Below are positions 54,724 to 64,000 of a stretch of 64,000 nucleotides of DNA, in pieces. The DNA comes from Rubricella aquisinus (lineage in GTDB: Bacteria; Pseudomonadota; Alphaproteobacteria; Rhodobacterales; Rhodobacteraceae). How positions within the stretch are numbered: the first letter of the stretch is position 1; each line of letters begins with the position of its first letter. The notes beneath the pieces were generated by a model, which worked only from the letters and a program-made list of their open reading frames with translations, ran no database searches and was not told the DNA's origin. A program made the position numbers and the translations under genes. Location: contig NZ_JACIJS010000001.1 in NCBI RefSeq assembly GCF_014199445.1, positions 382,940-446,939 of the forward strand, in the 5' to 3' direction.

Positions 54724-57408
54724 TTAGTCTTTCGCAGGTGTTTTCTTTTTTGCTCCAGACTTCTTTTTAGCGGCTGGCTTTTTCTTTGCAGCAGGTTTTT
54801 TTGCCGCAGCTTTGGGTGACTTGGCTGCTTTCTCCGCGATCCAGGTTAACGCTTGTTCAACAGTGACGTCTTCTGGCTGAATATCTTTGGGAATAGTTGC
54901 GTTGACCTTCTCCCATTTGACGTAAGGTCCATAGCGGCCCTTCATCACCGCAATCGCACCGCCATCCGGGTGATCGCCCAATTGTTTGAGCGGTTCTGCC
55001 ACCGTGCGCCCGCGCCCCGGATTGGCGCGTTTATGCTCGATCAGGTCCACCGCGCGGTTCAGACCGATGGTGAACACTTCTTCCGAATCCTCCAGATTGG
55101 CATAGACCTTTTTCCCCTCTCCGTTCACATGCAGAACATAGGGGCCAAACCGGCCAATCGCGGCTTCAATCGGGCCGCCATCGGGATGCTCACCCACGGT
55201 GCGCGGCAGGGACAGGAGCATCAGCGCACGCTCCAGTTCCACCGCCTCGGGGGCCATGCCTTTGGGGATGCTGGCGCGTTTGGGTTTCGGATTTTCCTCC
55301 GTCGGTTCGCCCAATTGGATATAGGGGCCAAACCGGCCCGCGCGCAGGGTGACCGGCAGCCCGGTTTCGGGGCAATAACCCAACAGCTTTCCGTCGAATT
55401 CCTGCCCTTCCAACTCACCGGAAAGCGGGCGGGTATAGCGGCATTCGGGATAGTTCCCGCAACCGATAAACGCCCCACCGGACCGGGCCGTTTTCAGGCT
55501 CAACAGCCCCTCACCACATTTCGGGCATTGGCGGCGGGGGGTGCCGTCCTCCTTTTCGGGGAAAAGGTGCGGCTCAAGCACTTCGTTGATCTTGTCGAGC
55601 ACTTCGGTGATGCGCAATTCCGCCGTTTCATCGAGTGCCGCGCGGAAATCGCGCCAGAACCGATCCAGCAGCTTTTTCCAGTCCTCCGCCCCGGCGGAGA
55701 CGTTATCCAGCTCCTCCTCCAGCTTCGCTGTGAAATCGTAGGAGACATAACGCGTGAAGTAATTTTCAAGGAACGCGGTCACGAGCCGCCCCTTATCCTC
55801 CGGGAACAGGCGGTTCTTGTCCTTTCGGACATAGCCGCGATCCTGAATCGTCGTCACGATAGAGGCATAGGTCGAAGGGCGCCCGATGCCGAGTTCTTCC
55901 ATCCGTTTGACGAGCGTTGCCTCGGTATAGCGGGGCGGGGGTTGGGTGAAATGCTGCTGGCCGAGCACTGCGCCAGAGGTATCGAGCATCGCGTTATCCG
56001 CGCGCCGCCCGCTGCCCGTATCGACGACCTCATCGTCGTTCAACAGCTTGGCAAAGGCCGCCTGCATCCCGTTTGCGTGTTTCTTGGCCGGTTCGCCCTC
56101 ATGGATTTGTGGCAGGCGGTTGGCATCCTCGTCCTCCACATCGTCGCGCCCCTCCTCATAAATCTTGAGGAACCCGTCAAAGGCAACGACCTGCCCGTTG
56201 GCGCGCAAGGTAACTTCCCCATCTTTCGAGGAGATATCGACCGTGGTGCGTTCCAGCCGCGCACTTTCCATCTGGCTTGCGACCGCGCGTTTCCAGATCA
56301 GGTCATAGAGTTTGCGCTGGTCAGACTCGAGGTTCAGATCCTCCGCCGCCTTGGCCATGTCGGTCGGGCGCACACATTCATGGGCCTCTTGCGCGTTCTT
56401 CGCCTTGTTTTTGTAAAAGCGGGGTTTTTCGGGAACGTATTTCGCGCCGTAGCGATCCTTGATCGCGTCGCGGGCGGCATGAACGGCCTCGGGTGCCATG
56501 TCGATGCCGTCGGTCCGCATGTACGTGATGTGCCCCGCTTCATAGAGACGCTGCGCGACCTGCATGGTCTGCCGCGCGCCAAAGCCGAATTTGCGCGACG
56601 CTTCCTGCTGCAAGGTGGAGGTCATGAAGGGCGGGGAGGGGTTGCGGGTGCCCGGTTTGGCCTCAACCTTGTCGATGAACAGATCGCGCGATTGCACGGC
56701 GGACACAGCCCAGTCCGCCTGATCGGCGGTGGCAAGGTCGTATTTGTCGATCTTCTTCCCGGCAAGGCTCGTGAGCCGCGCCTCGAATGTCTGGCCGCGC
56801 GGGGTTTCGAGCACCGCTTTTACCGACCAGTATTCGCGCGGGCGAAACGCCTCGATCTCCATCTCCCGCTCGACGATCAGGCGCAGGGTGACAGATTGAA
56901 CCCGGCCCGCGGATTTTGCACCGGGCAGTTTGCGCCACAACACCGGCGACAGGTTGAAGCCCACCAGATAATCCAGCGCGCGCCGCGCCAGATACGCCTC
57001 CACCAGTTCCATATCGACTTGGCGGGGGTTTTTCATCGCCTCGGTGACGGCAGTTTTGGTGATCGCGTTGAACACCACGCGGGAGACATTGGTGGTTTTC
57101 TTGATCGCGCGGCGTTTGGTCAGCGCCTCTTGCAGGTGCCAGCTAATAGCCTCCCCCTCCCGATCAGGGTCGGTGGCGAGGATCAGGGTATCGTCTTCTT
57201 TCAGCGCCTCGGTGATCGCGCGGACATGCTTGGCGCTGTCGCTGCCGACCTCCCATTTCATCTCGAAATCCTGATCGGGATCGACCGAGCCGTCCTTGGG
57301 CGGCAAGTCCCGGACATGGCCATAGGATGCAAGGACGGTATAATCCTTGCCGAGGTATTTGTTGATCGTTTTCGCCTTTGCCGGGCTCTCGACAACAACT
57401 ACGGCCAT
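54724..57408 (-). CDS. topA: DNA topoisomerase I
   Basis: 894 residues. The TOPRIM domain starts VVVESPAKAKTINKYLGKDY; ATDPDREGEAISWHL holds the acidic metal site, and ITYMRTDGIDMAPEAV the active-site Tyr. A zinc-ribbon region has CPKCGEGLLSLKTARSG and CGNYPECRYTRPL, followed by repeated FGPYVLH/YGPYVKW topoisomerase C-repeats and a Lys/Ala-rich tail (AAKKPAAKKKPAAKKKSG). It relaxes negative supercoils. The YeeE/YedE genes follow after 2 nt. Confidence 0.97.
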   Translation of the reverse strand: MAVVVVESPAKAKTINKYLGKDYTVLASYGHVRDLPPKDGSVDPDQDFEMKWEVGSDSAKHVRAITEALKEDDTLILATDPDREGEAISWHLQEALTKRRAIKKTTNVSRVVFNAITKTAVTEAMKNPRQVDMELVEAYLARRALDYLVGFNLSPVLWRKLPGAKSAGRVQSVTLRLIVEREMEIEAFRPREYWSVKAVLETPRGQTFEARLTSLAGKKIDKYDLATADQADWAVSAVQSRDLFIDKVEAKPGTRNPSPPFMTSTLQQEASRKFGFGARQTMQVAQRLYEAGHITYMRTDGIDMAPEAVHAARDAIKDRYGAKYVPEKPRFYKNKAKNAQEAHECVRPTDMAKAAEDLNLESDQRKLYDLIWKRAVASQMESARLERTTVDISSKDGEVTLRANGQVVAFDGFLKIYEEGRDDVEDEDANRLPQIHEGEPAKKHANGMQAAFAKLLNDDEVVDTGSGRRADNAMLDTSGAVLGQQHFTQPPPRYTEATLVKRMEELGIGRPSTYASIVTTIQDRGYVRKDKNRLFPEDKGRLVTAFLENYFTRYVSYDFTAKLEEELDNVSAGAEDWKKLLDRFWRDFRAALDETAELRITEVLDKINEVLEPHLFPEKEDGTPRRQCPKCGEGLLSLKTARSGGAFIGCGNYPECRYTRPLSGELEGQEFDGKLLGYCPETGLPVTLRAGRFGPYIQLGEPTEENPKPKRASIPKGMAPEAVELERALMLLSLPRTVGEHPDGGPIEAAIGRFGPYVLHVNGEGKKVYANLEDSEEVFTIGLNRAVDLIEHKRANPGRGRTVAEPLKQLGDHPDGGAIAVMKGRYGPYVKWEKVNATIPKDIQPEDVTVEQALTWIAEKAAKSPKAAAKKPAAKKKPAAKKKSGAKKKTPAKD

Positions 57409-57500
57409 GTAAATACTCCTGATGAAGACTGGCCCGGAACATGGGAGAGCGCAGGCGGCAAGTCAATGCCGCCTGCGCCCCACCCCCCACGTTGCCCCGA

Positions 57501-58496
57501 TCAGAAGCCGCCCTGTGCCCGTTCTGCTGCCGCGATCAGATCATCCCCGATATCCCCCCGGAACTGATCCCAGACCGGCGCAAAGGCCGCGACCCATTCG
57601 GCACGCTGCTCTGGCGTTAACTCCCGAATGACACCCCCGTCGGCCATGATGCGGGAGCGGTTCATCTCCCCGATCTCAAAGGCAAAGCGGTTCCGCTCAT
57701 GGGTGACTTCCAGAAGGATCTGCGCCAAATCCGCGTGCAAGCCCGGCTCAAGCCCATTCCACCAGTCAGCAGAGGTCACGACCAGATAATCGATGATGCC
57801 ATGATTGGTTTCCGTGACCCCATCCTGCACGGTGTGAAATGACTGGGTATAGATGTTGGACCAAGTGTTTTCCTGCCCCTGCACCTCCCCATTCTTCAGC
57901 GCCTCATAGACGGCGGAGAAGGGCATCGCGACCCCCGCAGAGCCAAGCGCCTCCATCTGCGCATTCAGAACGGGGGAGGGCTGGATGCGGAATTTCATGC
58001 CCGCCGCATCGGTTGGGGAGATCAGCGGTCGCGTGGCGGAGATTTGCTTCATCCCGTTGTGCCAAAACTCCAGCCCGATCAGGCCCTGTGCCTCCATCGA
58101 GCGTTTGAGTGCTTCGCCCTCGGGCGAGTATTGAAACTCCTCCACCGCGAACACGTCCTCAAACATGAAGGGCAGGTCGAACACGCGGAATTTGCGGGTA
58201 TAGGCCTCGAATTTCGACAGGGACGGCGCGGCCATCTCGACCTCACCCCGCAGCATGGCGGGCAGCACGTCGTCATCGTTGAACAGCGTGGAGCGGGCAA
58301 ACACTTCCATACAGGCGCGGCCATTCAGCTCCCTGTTAATCCGTTGTTCCAGAAGGAGTGCTGCCTCTCCTTTCGGATGGCCCTGCGCGGCGGTGACATG
58401 GCTGAAGCGGATGCGCTCCTCACCCGGATCACAGGCTGCAATGGCAAGGGTCGGGGCCAAAATGGCCGCGATCAGCCCCAAAAACATGGACCGCAT
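57501..58496 (-). CDS. TRAP transporter substrate-binding protein (DctP family), first copy
   Basis: 331 residues from the ATG at 58496 (GGGAGAG upstream). The signal peptide ends near TLAIAA-C. The body shows the DctP fold: [56 protein letters not shown] and VQGQENTWSNIYTQSFHTVQ. It would deliver an organic acid to a TRAP permease, but no DctQ or DctM gene is present in the window. It is about half identical by eye to the next gene, and both are on the same strand. Confidence 0.9.
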   Translation of the reverse strand: MRSMFLGLIAAILAPTLAIAACDPGEERIRFSHVTAAQGHPKGEAALLLEQRINRELNGRACMEVFARSTLFNDDDVLPAMLRGEVEMAAPSLSKFEAYTRKFRVFDLPFMFEDVFAVEEFQYSPEGEALKRSMEAQGLIGLEFWHNGMKQISATRPLISPTDAAGMKFRIQPSPVLNAQMEALGSAGVAMPFSAVYEALKNGEVQGQENTWSNIYTQSFHTVQDGVTETNHGIIDYLVVTSADWWNGLEPGLHADLAQILLEVTHERNRFAFEIGEMNRSRIMADGGVIRELTPEQRAEWVAAFAPVWDQFRGDIGDDLIAAAERAQGGF

Positions 58497-58679
58497 ATCG
58501 TCTCTCCCTGACAGCGCCCCGGATGGATCCGGTGGCATTGCAAGGACTATGGCGCGGCGATGTGGGGCTGGCTCAACCTCTGTGACCGGTATTTCTGCCG
58601 GGGAGCCTCAAAAAGTGTCGGGGATGGGGAGCATTCTACCCATGAAGGTTGTGATGAATGCCCCCATCCCGACCCATGG

Positions 58680-59681
58680 TCAGGACGTGCCGCCCGACTG
58701 GACCGCCGCGCTGATCAGGTCAGAGCCGATTTCGTCGCGAAACTGGTCCCAAACCGGGGCGAGCGTGCGCACCCATTCCGCCCGCGCGTCCTCTGACAGG
58801 GTGCGAATCGGCACGCCCGCGTCCCGCAGATTGTTCTGCGCCAATTCATTGAGCTGGTAGGCAAAGCGGTTGCGCTCATGCGTGGTCAGTTGGATGGCAA
58901 AGGACAGGTCGGCCTGCACATCCGGCGCAAGGCTCTGCCACCATGCGTCCGACGTGATGACCATGGATGCGACAAGCCCATGGTTCGTCGCCGTCACCCC
59001 ATCCTGCGCGGTGTAGAATTCCCTGAGCCAGATATTCGTCCAGGTATTCGCCTGGGCGTTGACCTTTCCCGATTGCAGGGAGGAGAGCACATCGCGAAAG
59101 GCCAACGTCTCGGCCTCGGCACCGAGAGTGTTAAAGACTGCCTGCTCGACAGGTGAGCCTTGTATTCTAAAGCGGAGCCCCTGAGCGTCTTGCGGCCGCA
59201 CCAAGGGATGGATGGCAGACATTTGGCTCATGCCCGTCATCCAATACGCCAACCCGCGATAGCCCTTATCAAGCCCCGCTTCGAGCAGCGTCTCCACCTC
59301 TGGCAGGTAGGTGTAGTCGATCACATGCTCCAGATCGCGGAACAGGAACGGCAGGTCAAACACCCTGAACCGTGTCGATACACCCCCCAATTTCGAAAAT
59401 GTCGGGACGGCCAGATGGACCTCCCCCGCCAGAAGCGCGTCAAACATCTTCTGATCGTCATTATACGCTTCGGCATTCGGGTGGACGATCATGCAGGCCC
59501 GTCCCTGCAAGATCCGGTTCACCTCATCAGCGAGTGCGGTTGCTGCCTCCCCTTTCGGGTGCCCCACAGCAGAAACCACATGGGTGAACCGGATCACCTC
59601 TTCCCCCTCATCACAGGTGGCCAGTGCCGGGCTTGCCCACGCAATCATCAGACATGCGGATAGTGTGCGGATCAGCGTCAT
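58680..59681 (-). CDS. TRAP transporter substrate-binding protein (DctP family), second copy
   Basis: 333 residues from the ATG at 59681 (GGAAGGAA upstream). Signal peptide [20 protein letters not shown] ends at ATC. It then has [60 protein letters not shown] and [20 protein letters not shown], parallel to the neighbouring copy. Both share an unusual N-terminal C-D-x-GEE motif right after the signal peptide. The permease partners are elsewhere or missing. Confidence 0.9.
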   Translation of the reverse strand: MTLIRTLSACLMIAWASPALATCDEGEEVIRFTHVVSAVGHPKGEAATALADEVNRILQGRACMIVHPNAEAYNDDQKMFDALLAGEVHLAVPTFSKLGGVSTRFRVFDLPFLFRDLEHVIDYTYLPEVETLLEAGLDKGYRGLAYWMTGMSQMSAIHPLVRPQDAQGLRFRIQGSPVEQAVFNTLGAEAETLAFRDVLSSLQSGKVNAQANTWTNIWLREFYTAQDGVTATNHGLVASMVITSDAWWQSLAPDVQADLSFAIQLTTHERNRFAYQLNELAQNNLRDAGVPIRTLSEDARAEWVRTLAPVWDQFRDEIGSDLISAAVQSGGTS

Positions 59682-59871
59682 AGCAATTCCTTCCCCTGGA
59701 TACCGGGCCCTCTGTCGGGGCCTCTTTTTGCAGGCTAGGGGCAGCCGGCCGCGCCCCGATATGAAGAAAATCGCCAGAAAACCGGAAAACGCCCTGCGGA
59801 ATACCGCACACCCGACCTCTTGCCCCGATTGGTGCGGCTTGTATAACGGCGAAAACCGGATCGGAGTGGAC

Positions 59872-60798
59872 ATGTTCAGCCATCGGCACCTTCTTGGCAT
59901 CGAAGATCTCAGCCCCGCTGACATCACCACCATTCTTGATCTCGCGGACACCTATGTGGACCAGTCCCGCAGCACGGCGAAACACTCAGACGCGCTTGCC
60001 GGGCTGACGCAGGTCAACATGTTCTTTGAGAACTCCACCCGCACACAGGCCAGTTTCGAGATCGCGGGAAAGCGGCTCGGCGCGGATGTGATGAACATGG
60101 CGATGCAGGCCAGCAGCATCAAAAAGGGGGAGACGCTGATCGACACGGCGATGACCCTCAATGCGATGCACCCTGATCTGCTGGTCGTGCGGCATCCCAA
60201 TTCGGGTGCGGTGGCGCTGTTGGCGCAAAAGGTGAATTGCGCGGTGCTGAACGCGGGCGACGGGCGGCATGAACATCCCACGCAGGCGCTGCTCGATGCC
60301 TTGACGATCCGGCGGCGGAAAGGGCGGCTCCACCGCCTGACCATCGCGATTTGCGGCGACATCGCCCATAGCCGCGTCGCCCGGTCGAACATCATGCTGC
60401 TTGGCAAGATGGAAAACCGCCTGCGCCTGTGCGGCCCACGGACCCTTTTGCCCGCGGGCATCGACAAGTTTGGCGTGGAAGTCACCGAAAACATGGATGA
60501 GGCGCTGGACGGTGCGGATGTGGTGATGATGCTCCGCCTGCAAAAAGAGCGGATGGACGGCGCGTTCATTCCCAGTGTGCGCGAATACTACCACCGGTTC
60601 GGGCTGGACGCGGCCAAGATGCGCGCCGCCAAGCCCGACGCCATCGTCATGCATCCCGGCCCGATGAACCGCGGGGTAGAGATCGACGGCGAATTGGCCG
60701 ACGACATCAACCATTCGGTGATCCAAGAGCAGGTGGAAATGGGCGTCGCGGTGCGCATGGCCGCGATGGATTTGCTGGCACGGAATATCAAAGCCTGA
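59872..60798 (+). CDS. pyrB: aspartate carbamoyltransferase catalytic chain
   Basis: 308 residues. [20 protein letters not shown] contains the carbamoyl-phosphate STRT motif; [19 protein letters not shown] and [20 protein letters not shown] follow, with [12 protein letters not shown] near the end. It joins carbamoyl phosphate and aspartate in pyrimidine synthesis. The ATG at 59872 is preceded by GGAG and gives the family start; the frame is open further upstream but antisense to a DctP gene. Repeat R4 begins 13 nt after the stop. Confidence 0.96.
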   Translation: MFSHRHLLGIEDLSPADITTILDLADTYVDQSRSTAKHSDALAGLTQVNMFFENSTRTQASFEIAGKRLGADVMNMAMQASSIKKGETLIDTAMTLNAMHPDLLVVRHPNSGAVALLAQKVNCAVLNAGDGRHEHPTQALLDALTIRRRKGRLHRLTIAICGDIAHSRVARSNIMLLGKMENRLRLCGPRTLLPAGIDKFGVEVTENMDEALDGADVVMMLRLQKERMDGAFIPSVREYYHRFGLDAAKMRAAKPDAIVMHPGPMNRGVEIDGELADDINHSVIQEQVEMGVAVRMAAMDLLARNIKA

Positions 60799-60810
60799 AG
60801 CACCCAATTC

Positions 60811-60973
60811 GCCCGGAGCAAAGCCGAAGGCGCCGGGCGATCGTCGGACCGGCCCCACGGGCCGACGATTTTGCGGATCAAACATAAAGCAGAACGCGCG
60901 GTCCTCTTTGCAGCCATAAATCGCGCAGCTTACCCTTCGGATCGTCTGCCCCCGGTCCGCCGACCGCCCGGCT
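60811..60973 (+). repeat. structured intergenic repeat, copy R4 (3' of pyrB)
   Basis: Hairpin A: GCCCGG (60811-60816) with CCGGGC (60833-60838), cap GCC-GAA-GGC (60823-60831). Hairpin B: ATCGTCGG (60840-60847) with CCGACGAT (60862-60869), running into TTTT (60869-60872). CATAAA box at 60915-60920. The distal arm at 60952-60972 complements 60832-60852 at 19 of 21 positions. The arm sequence differs strongly from R1-R3 yet keeps the pairing. Confidence 0.82.
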
Positions 60974-61069
60974 CAGCTATAGGCTTCGTTGCCTTTAACC
61001 CCCCTTCAACACATTCGTGACTAGCCTCAGACGCGAAAGGACGATTATCCTCTGATCAGCACATGGTGG

Positions 61070-61546
61070 ATGAGGCCCGCGATGATCACTCTCTGGACCG
61101 ATGGAAAGCCCGTGACCCGGCGACGCTGCACGCTGCCCCCGCAGACCTTGCTTGAGGGCTGGGGGGATCGGGATGCGCGGTTCTATTCCGAAAGCCTGCT
61201 GTTGGCGCTGGGCCTGATCGTGTTCAACCTGATCGCGCTGATGTCGGGCGTGCATTCCGGCGGGTTCGGGATGCTGGTGCTGACCTTTGGCTTGCCCGCG
61301 CTTGGGATCGCCATAGCCGCCTATCTGCTCCCGCCACGGCATTTCCTGATCACGACGGAAGGTGTGGAAACCGATAAGGGCCGGATGTCTTTCCGCGATC
61401 TCGACCGGATCGACGTTTTTCTGACCACGCTCACCCTGCATGGCCGCAGCGGCTATACCCTGACCGTGCCATATGTCCGTGCGCCCGCCCTGTTGCGGGA
61501 GGTGATTTTCAAGGCGCAAGAGGCCGCACCGCGCCGCATCCGCTGA
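61070..61546 (+). CDS. small membrane protein with a PH-like tail, between pyrB and pyrC
   Basis: 158 residues (an ATG at 61082 is an alternative start). Two hydrophobic helices, LLLALGLIVFNLIALMSGV and MLVLTFGLPALGIAIAAYLL, are followed by a beta-rich tail (HFLITTEGVETDKGRMSFRD, DRIDVFLTTLTLHGRSGYTL) resembling bacterial PH-like domains. Function is unknown. It sits between the two pyrimidine genes on the same strand, with 46 nt to pyrC. Confidence 0.75.
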   Translation: MRPAMITLWTDGKPVTRRRCTLPPQTLLEGWGDRDARFYSESLLLALGLIVFNLIALMSGVHSGGFGMLVLTFGLPALGIAIAAYLLPPRHFLITTEGVETDKGRMSFRDLDRIDVFLTTLTLHGRSGYTLTVPYVRAPALLREVIFKAQEAAPRRIR

Positions 61547-61592
61547 TCGAAACCCCCTAGGCGACCCGATCCAACGCCGCTATACGGGGCGC

Positions 61593-62855
61593 ATGACCCT
61601 GCACCTGACAAATGCCCGCCTGATCGACCCGGAAACCGGCACGGATACGCTCGGTTCGCTCGTCATTGATGGGGGCGTGATCGCGGCGCGCGATGCCTCC
61701 CCCCGGACGGCGGAGGTGATTGATTGTGGCGGCAAATGCCTTGCCCCCGGCATCATCGACATTGGCGTGAAAATCTGTGAGCCGGGTGAGCGGCATAAGG
61801 AATCCTTCCGCTCCGGTGGGATGGCGGCGGTCCGCGGCGGGGTGACGACCATGGTCACGCGCCCCGATACCGACCCGGCGATGGACACGCCCGAAACGCT
61901 CGAATTCCATATCCGCCGCGCCGCCGAATTCGCCCCCGTCCGCGTCCTGCCCATGGCCGCGCTGACTAAGGGGCGCGCGGGCCGCGAAATGACCGAAATC
62001 GGCTTTCTGAAGGACGCGGGCGCGGTCGCCTTTACCGATTGCGACAATCCGGTGCGCGACACCAAGGTGCTGCAACGCTGCATGACCTATGCCAAAGGGC
62101 TCGATGCGCTGATCATCGGCCACCCGCAGGAGCCGATCCTGAGCGCGGGGGCCTGCATGACCTCCGGCCAGTTCGCCACCAAGCTGGGCCTGCCCGCTGT
62201 CTCCACCTTGGCGGAGCGGATGGGGCTGGAGCGTGACCTCGCGCTGGTGGAGGCCACGGGCGTGCGCTATCACGCCGATCAGATCACCACCGCCGCTGCC
62301 CTGCCGATCCTTGATCGTGCGCGCAAGGCGGGCCTTCGCGTGACAGCGGGCACCTCGATCCACCATCTCACGCTCAACGAATATGACGTCGCGGATTACC
62401 GCACCTTCTTCAAGGTCAAGCCTCCGCTGCGCAGTGAGGAGGACCGGCAGGCGCTGATCCTTGCGCTGCAAGACGGGCAGATCGACGTGATCTCCTCCAT
62501 GCACACGCCGCAGGATGAGGAAAGCAAACGCCTCCCCTTTGAGGAGGCCGCCTCGGGTGCGGTCGGATTGGAAACGCTCCTGCCCGCAGCGCTGCAACTT
62601 GTGCATTCCGGGCATTTGACCCTGCCGGAGCTGTTCCGCTTTCTCAGCCTCAATCCGGCCAATCTGCTGGGCTTGGCGCAAGGGCGGCTCACACCGGGCA
62701 CGCCGGCCGATTTGATCCTGTTTGACCCGGACACGCCCTACCGGCTGGACCGCGCGACGCTCGCCTCGAAATCCAAAAACACACCCTACGATCTGCGCCT
62801 GATGCAAGGCAAGGTGCTGCGCACTTGGGTCGGCGGGCAGGAGGTCACGGCATGA
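61593..62855 (+). CDS. pyrC: dihydroorotase-like protein, probably non-catalytic (PyrC'/PyrX type)
   Basis: 420 residues of the amidohydrolase (TIM barrel) superfamily with dihydroorotase-type sequence (AIGVK region [55 protein letters not shown]). The metal-binding H-x-H expected at DxHxHxREPG is replaced by [10 protein letters not shown], and the catalytic Asp region (normally TDHAPH) reads [10 protein letters not shown]. Such degenerate forms next to pyrB are known to be structural partners of aspartate carbamoyltransferase. A second, active dihydroorotase would then be encoded elsewhere. Its stop overlaps the plsY start (ATGA). Confidence 0.88.
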   Translation: MTLHLTNARLIDPETGTDTLGSLVIDGGVIAARDASPRTAEVIDCGGKCLAPGIIDIGVKICEPGERHKESFRSGGMAAVRGGVTTMVTRPDTDPAMDTPETLEFHIRRAAEFAPVRVLPMAALTKGRAGREMTEIGFLKDAGAVAFTDCDNPVRDTKVLQRCMTYAKGLDALIIGHPQEPILSAGACMTSGQFATKLGLPAVSTLAERMGLERDLALVEATGVRYHADQITTAAALPILDRARKAGLRVTAGTSIHHLTLNEYDVADYRTFFKVKPPLRSEEDRQALILALQDGQIDVISSMHTPQDEESKRLPFEEAASGAVGLETLLPAALQLVHSGHLTLPELFRFLSLNPANLLGLAQGRLTPGTPADLILFDPDTPYRLDRATLASKSKNTPYDLRLMQGKVLRTWVGGQEVTA

Positions 62856-63481
62856 GCGCATGGCTGCCCGATATTCTGGGATGGGAGCAGGCATGGCCGT
62901 GGCTTCTTGGGATGCTGGTGAGTGGTTATCTGATCGGGTCGATCCCGTTTGGCGTGCTGATCACCCGCGCCTTTGGCATGGGCGACGTGCGCAAGATCGG
63001 GTCCGGTAATATTGGTGCCACCAACGTGCTGCGCACCGGGAACAAGGCGGCGGCCGCGCTGACGCTGCTTCTGGATGGCGGCAAGGGGGCGGTCGCGGTG
63101 CTGATCGCAACCAGCCTTTATGGCGGTCTGGCGGGGCAATTGGCCGGGTTGGGCGCGTTTTTGGGGCATCTCTTTCCGGTGTGGCTCGGGTTCAAGGGTG
63201 GGAAGGGCGTGGCGACCTTTCTTGGCCTGATGCTGGCCTTTTCGTGGCCCGTTGGGCTTGCCGCCTGTGGCACATGGCTGGCCACGGCGGTGGTGATGCG
63301 AATCTCGTCGCTGTCCGCGCTGATGGCGGCGGCGCTGACCCCCGTTTGGCTTTGGGTGTTTGGGCAGGAGCCACTGATCTGGCTGTCGATCCTGTTGGGC
63401 GCGCTTGTCTGGATCCGGCACGGGGCCAATATCCGCCGCATCCTTGCCGGGACGGAGCCGAAAATCGGCAAGGGCAAATAG
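62852..63481 (+). CDS. plsY: glycerol-3-phosphate acyltransferase PlsY
   Basis: 209 residues from the ATG at 62852, overlapping the pyrC stop by 4 bp. The PlsY signatures are [40 protein letters not shown] (the GSGNxGATN loop) and [20 protein letters not shown] (third loop). Five or more membrane helices. It acylates glycerol 3-phosphate from acyl phosphate, the first step of phospholipid synthesis. Confidence 0.96.
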   Translation: MSAWLPDILGWEQAWPWLLGMLVSGYLIGSIPFGVLITRAFGMGDVRKIGSGNIGATNVLRTGNKAAAALTLLLDGGKGAVAVLIATSLYGGLAGQLAGLGAFLGHLFPVWLGFKGGKGVATFLGLMLAFSWPVGLAACGTWLATAVVMRISSLSALMAAALTPVWLWVFGQEPLIWLSILLGALVWIRHGANIRRILAGTEPKIGKGK

Positions 63482-63538
63482 CCCGTTTACCATTCGTTAA
63501 CCCCGGCCGCGCCATGCTCACCCCCGAAAGGTGCGCGC

Positions 63539-64000
63539 ATGGATGGATTCGGCTTCATTGACGGTGATCAGCCGCCTCTCCCCGATCCGGGGGAGGAGCT
63601 GTTTTGCCATGTGCGCCTCGCGCGCTCCCCACGCGTCGGCACGGCGACTTTTCAGCGGTTGATGGCGGAATATGGCACGGCTGAGCGCGCGCTTGAGGCG
63701 CTGCCCCATCGGGTGTCCCGCAGTGGCAAGGCGGATTATTGCCCGGCGCCAAAGGACCGGATCGAGGAAGAGATCGCGCGCGCCAGCGCAGCAGGCGCGC
63801 GCCCTCTCCTTTTGGGGCATCCGGGATACCCTGCGCGACTGGCCGAGATTGACGATGCGCCGCCGATCCTCTGGGCGCTGGGGGATTGCGCGCTGGCCCA
63901 TCGGCCAACCGTCGCACTGGTGGGCGCGCGCAACGCGTCCGCATTGGGCCAGCGACTGGCCGCCAACTTGGCTAAAGAGCTCGGAGCGGCGGGGCAGGTG
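63539..64000 (+). CDS. dprA: DNA-processing protein DprA, N-terminal part (runs off the window)
   Basis: 154 residues are visible from the ATG at 63539, with no stop before the window end. CHVRLARSPRVGTATFQRLM and YGTAERALEALPHRVSR form the N-terminal SAM-like helical part; PLLLGHPGYPARLAEIDDAP, PPILWALGD and TVALVGARNASALGQRLAAN begin the Rossmann-like DprA/Smf domain with its GARxxS motif. It loads RecA on incoming single-stranded DNA in natural transformation. It follows plsY, as is common in Rhodobacterales. Confidence 0.92.
   Translation, partial: MDGFGFIDGDQPPLPDPGEELFCHVRLARSPRVGTATFQRLMAEYGTAERALEALPHRVSRSGKADYCPAPKDRIEEEIARASAAGARPLLLGHPGYPARLAEIDDAPPILWALGDCALAHRPTVALVGARNASALGQRLAANLAKELGAAGQV

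Noticed and set aside
54853-57567. A long open frame on the + strand across topA
   Set aside because: Antisense shadow of topA with no recognisable domain.
59491-59871. Upstream in-frame extension of pyrB
   Set aside because: Antisense to the second DctP gene; the PyrB family start and GGAG are at 59872.

Overview
The window reads as a chromosomal segment of an alphaproteobacterium of the order Rhodobacterales (Roseobacter-like). The evidence is high-GC coding sequence with short gaps, alphaproteobacterial gene neighbourhoods (kdsD-lptC-lptA-lptB-rpoN-hpf-ptsN; pyrB with a degenerate pyrC and plsY-dprA), a candidate SAM/SAH riboswitch in front of metK (a class known essentially from Rhodobacterales), and families common in that group (DUF2794, HspQ, the NDUFA9-like complex I protein, CRTAC1). 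The genus cannot be fixed by reading. I saw no rRNA, tRNA, CRISPR array, prophage or transposase gene.

Layout. 1-1.4 kb: the tail of a di-haem peroxidase-like gene and an RTX-like surface protein broken by a G7 tract. 1.4-10.3 kb: D-xylose module, with a ROK repressor (followed by a CRTAC1-type protein) divergent from xylF-xylH-xylG-xylB-xylA. 10.5-17 kb: TSUP permease, mdh, metK, a hydratase/FAH-family gene, trmB, mtgA and a DHFR-like reductase. 17-23.6 kb: gltD-GFA-gltB nitrogen assimilation operon. 23.8-27.1 kb: uppP, NDUFA9-like gene, manC. 27.3-33.5 kb: RNase D, then the LPS transport and nitrogen-PTS block. 33.5-43.7 kb: surface polysaccharide locus with a double-module sulfotransferase, four glycosyltransferases, galU, kdsB, cysQ and an ABC-2 export permease. 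43.7-50.5 kb: LysR regulator, lytic transglycosylase lipoprotein, AEC transporter, hspQ, DUF2235 hydrolase, GGT-like enzyme, DUF2794 and a small membrane protein. 50.5-57.4 kb: rnr, a sulfur-type MBL hydrolase, two YeeE/YedE halves and topA. 57.5-64 kb: two TRAP binding proteins, pyrB, a membrane protein, a probably non-catalytic pyrC, plsY and the start of dprA.

How the genes work together. Xylose is taken up by XylFGH and converted by XylA and XylB to xylulose 5-phosphate under ROK control. KdsD, KdsB, LptA/B/C, GalU, ManC, UppP and the glycosyltransferases form an envelope glycan economy. The sulfotransferase plus CysQ, which removes the sulfotransferase by-product PAP, suggests a sulfated surface glycan.

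The least explained signal is a family of five dispersed ~160-bp elements (10332-10487, 15434-15593, 16986-17145, 52801-52959, 60811-60973). Each lies within about 25 nt of a stop codon. All share one architecture: an X/X' hairpin capped by GAA, a GC-rich hairpin, an AT-richer spacer with a CATAAA-like box, and a distal arm complementary to the proximal arm. Arm sequences differ between copies but complementarity is largely preserved, which points to a selected structure. No gene inside any copy could explain its movement.
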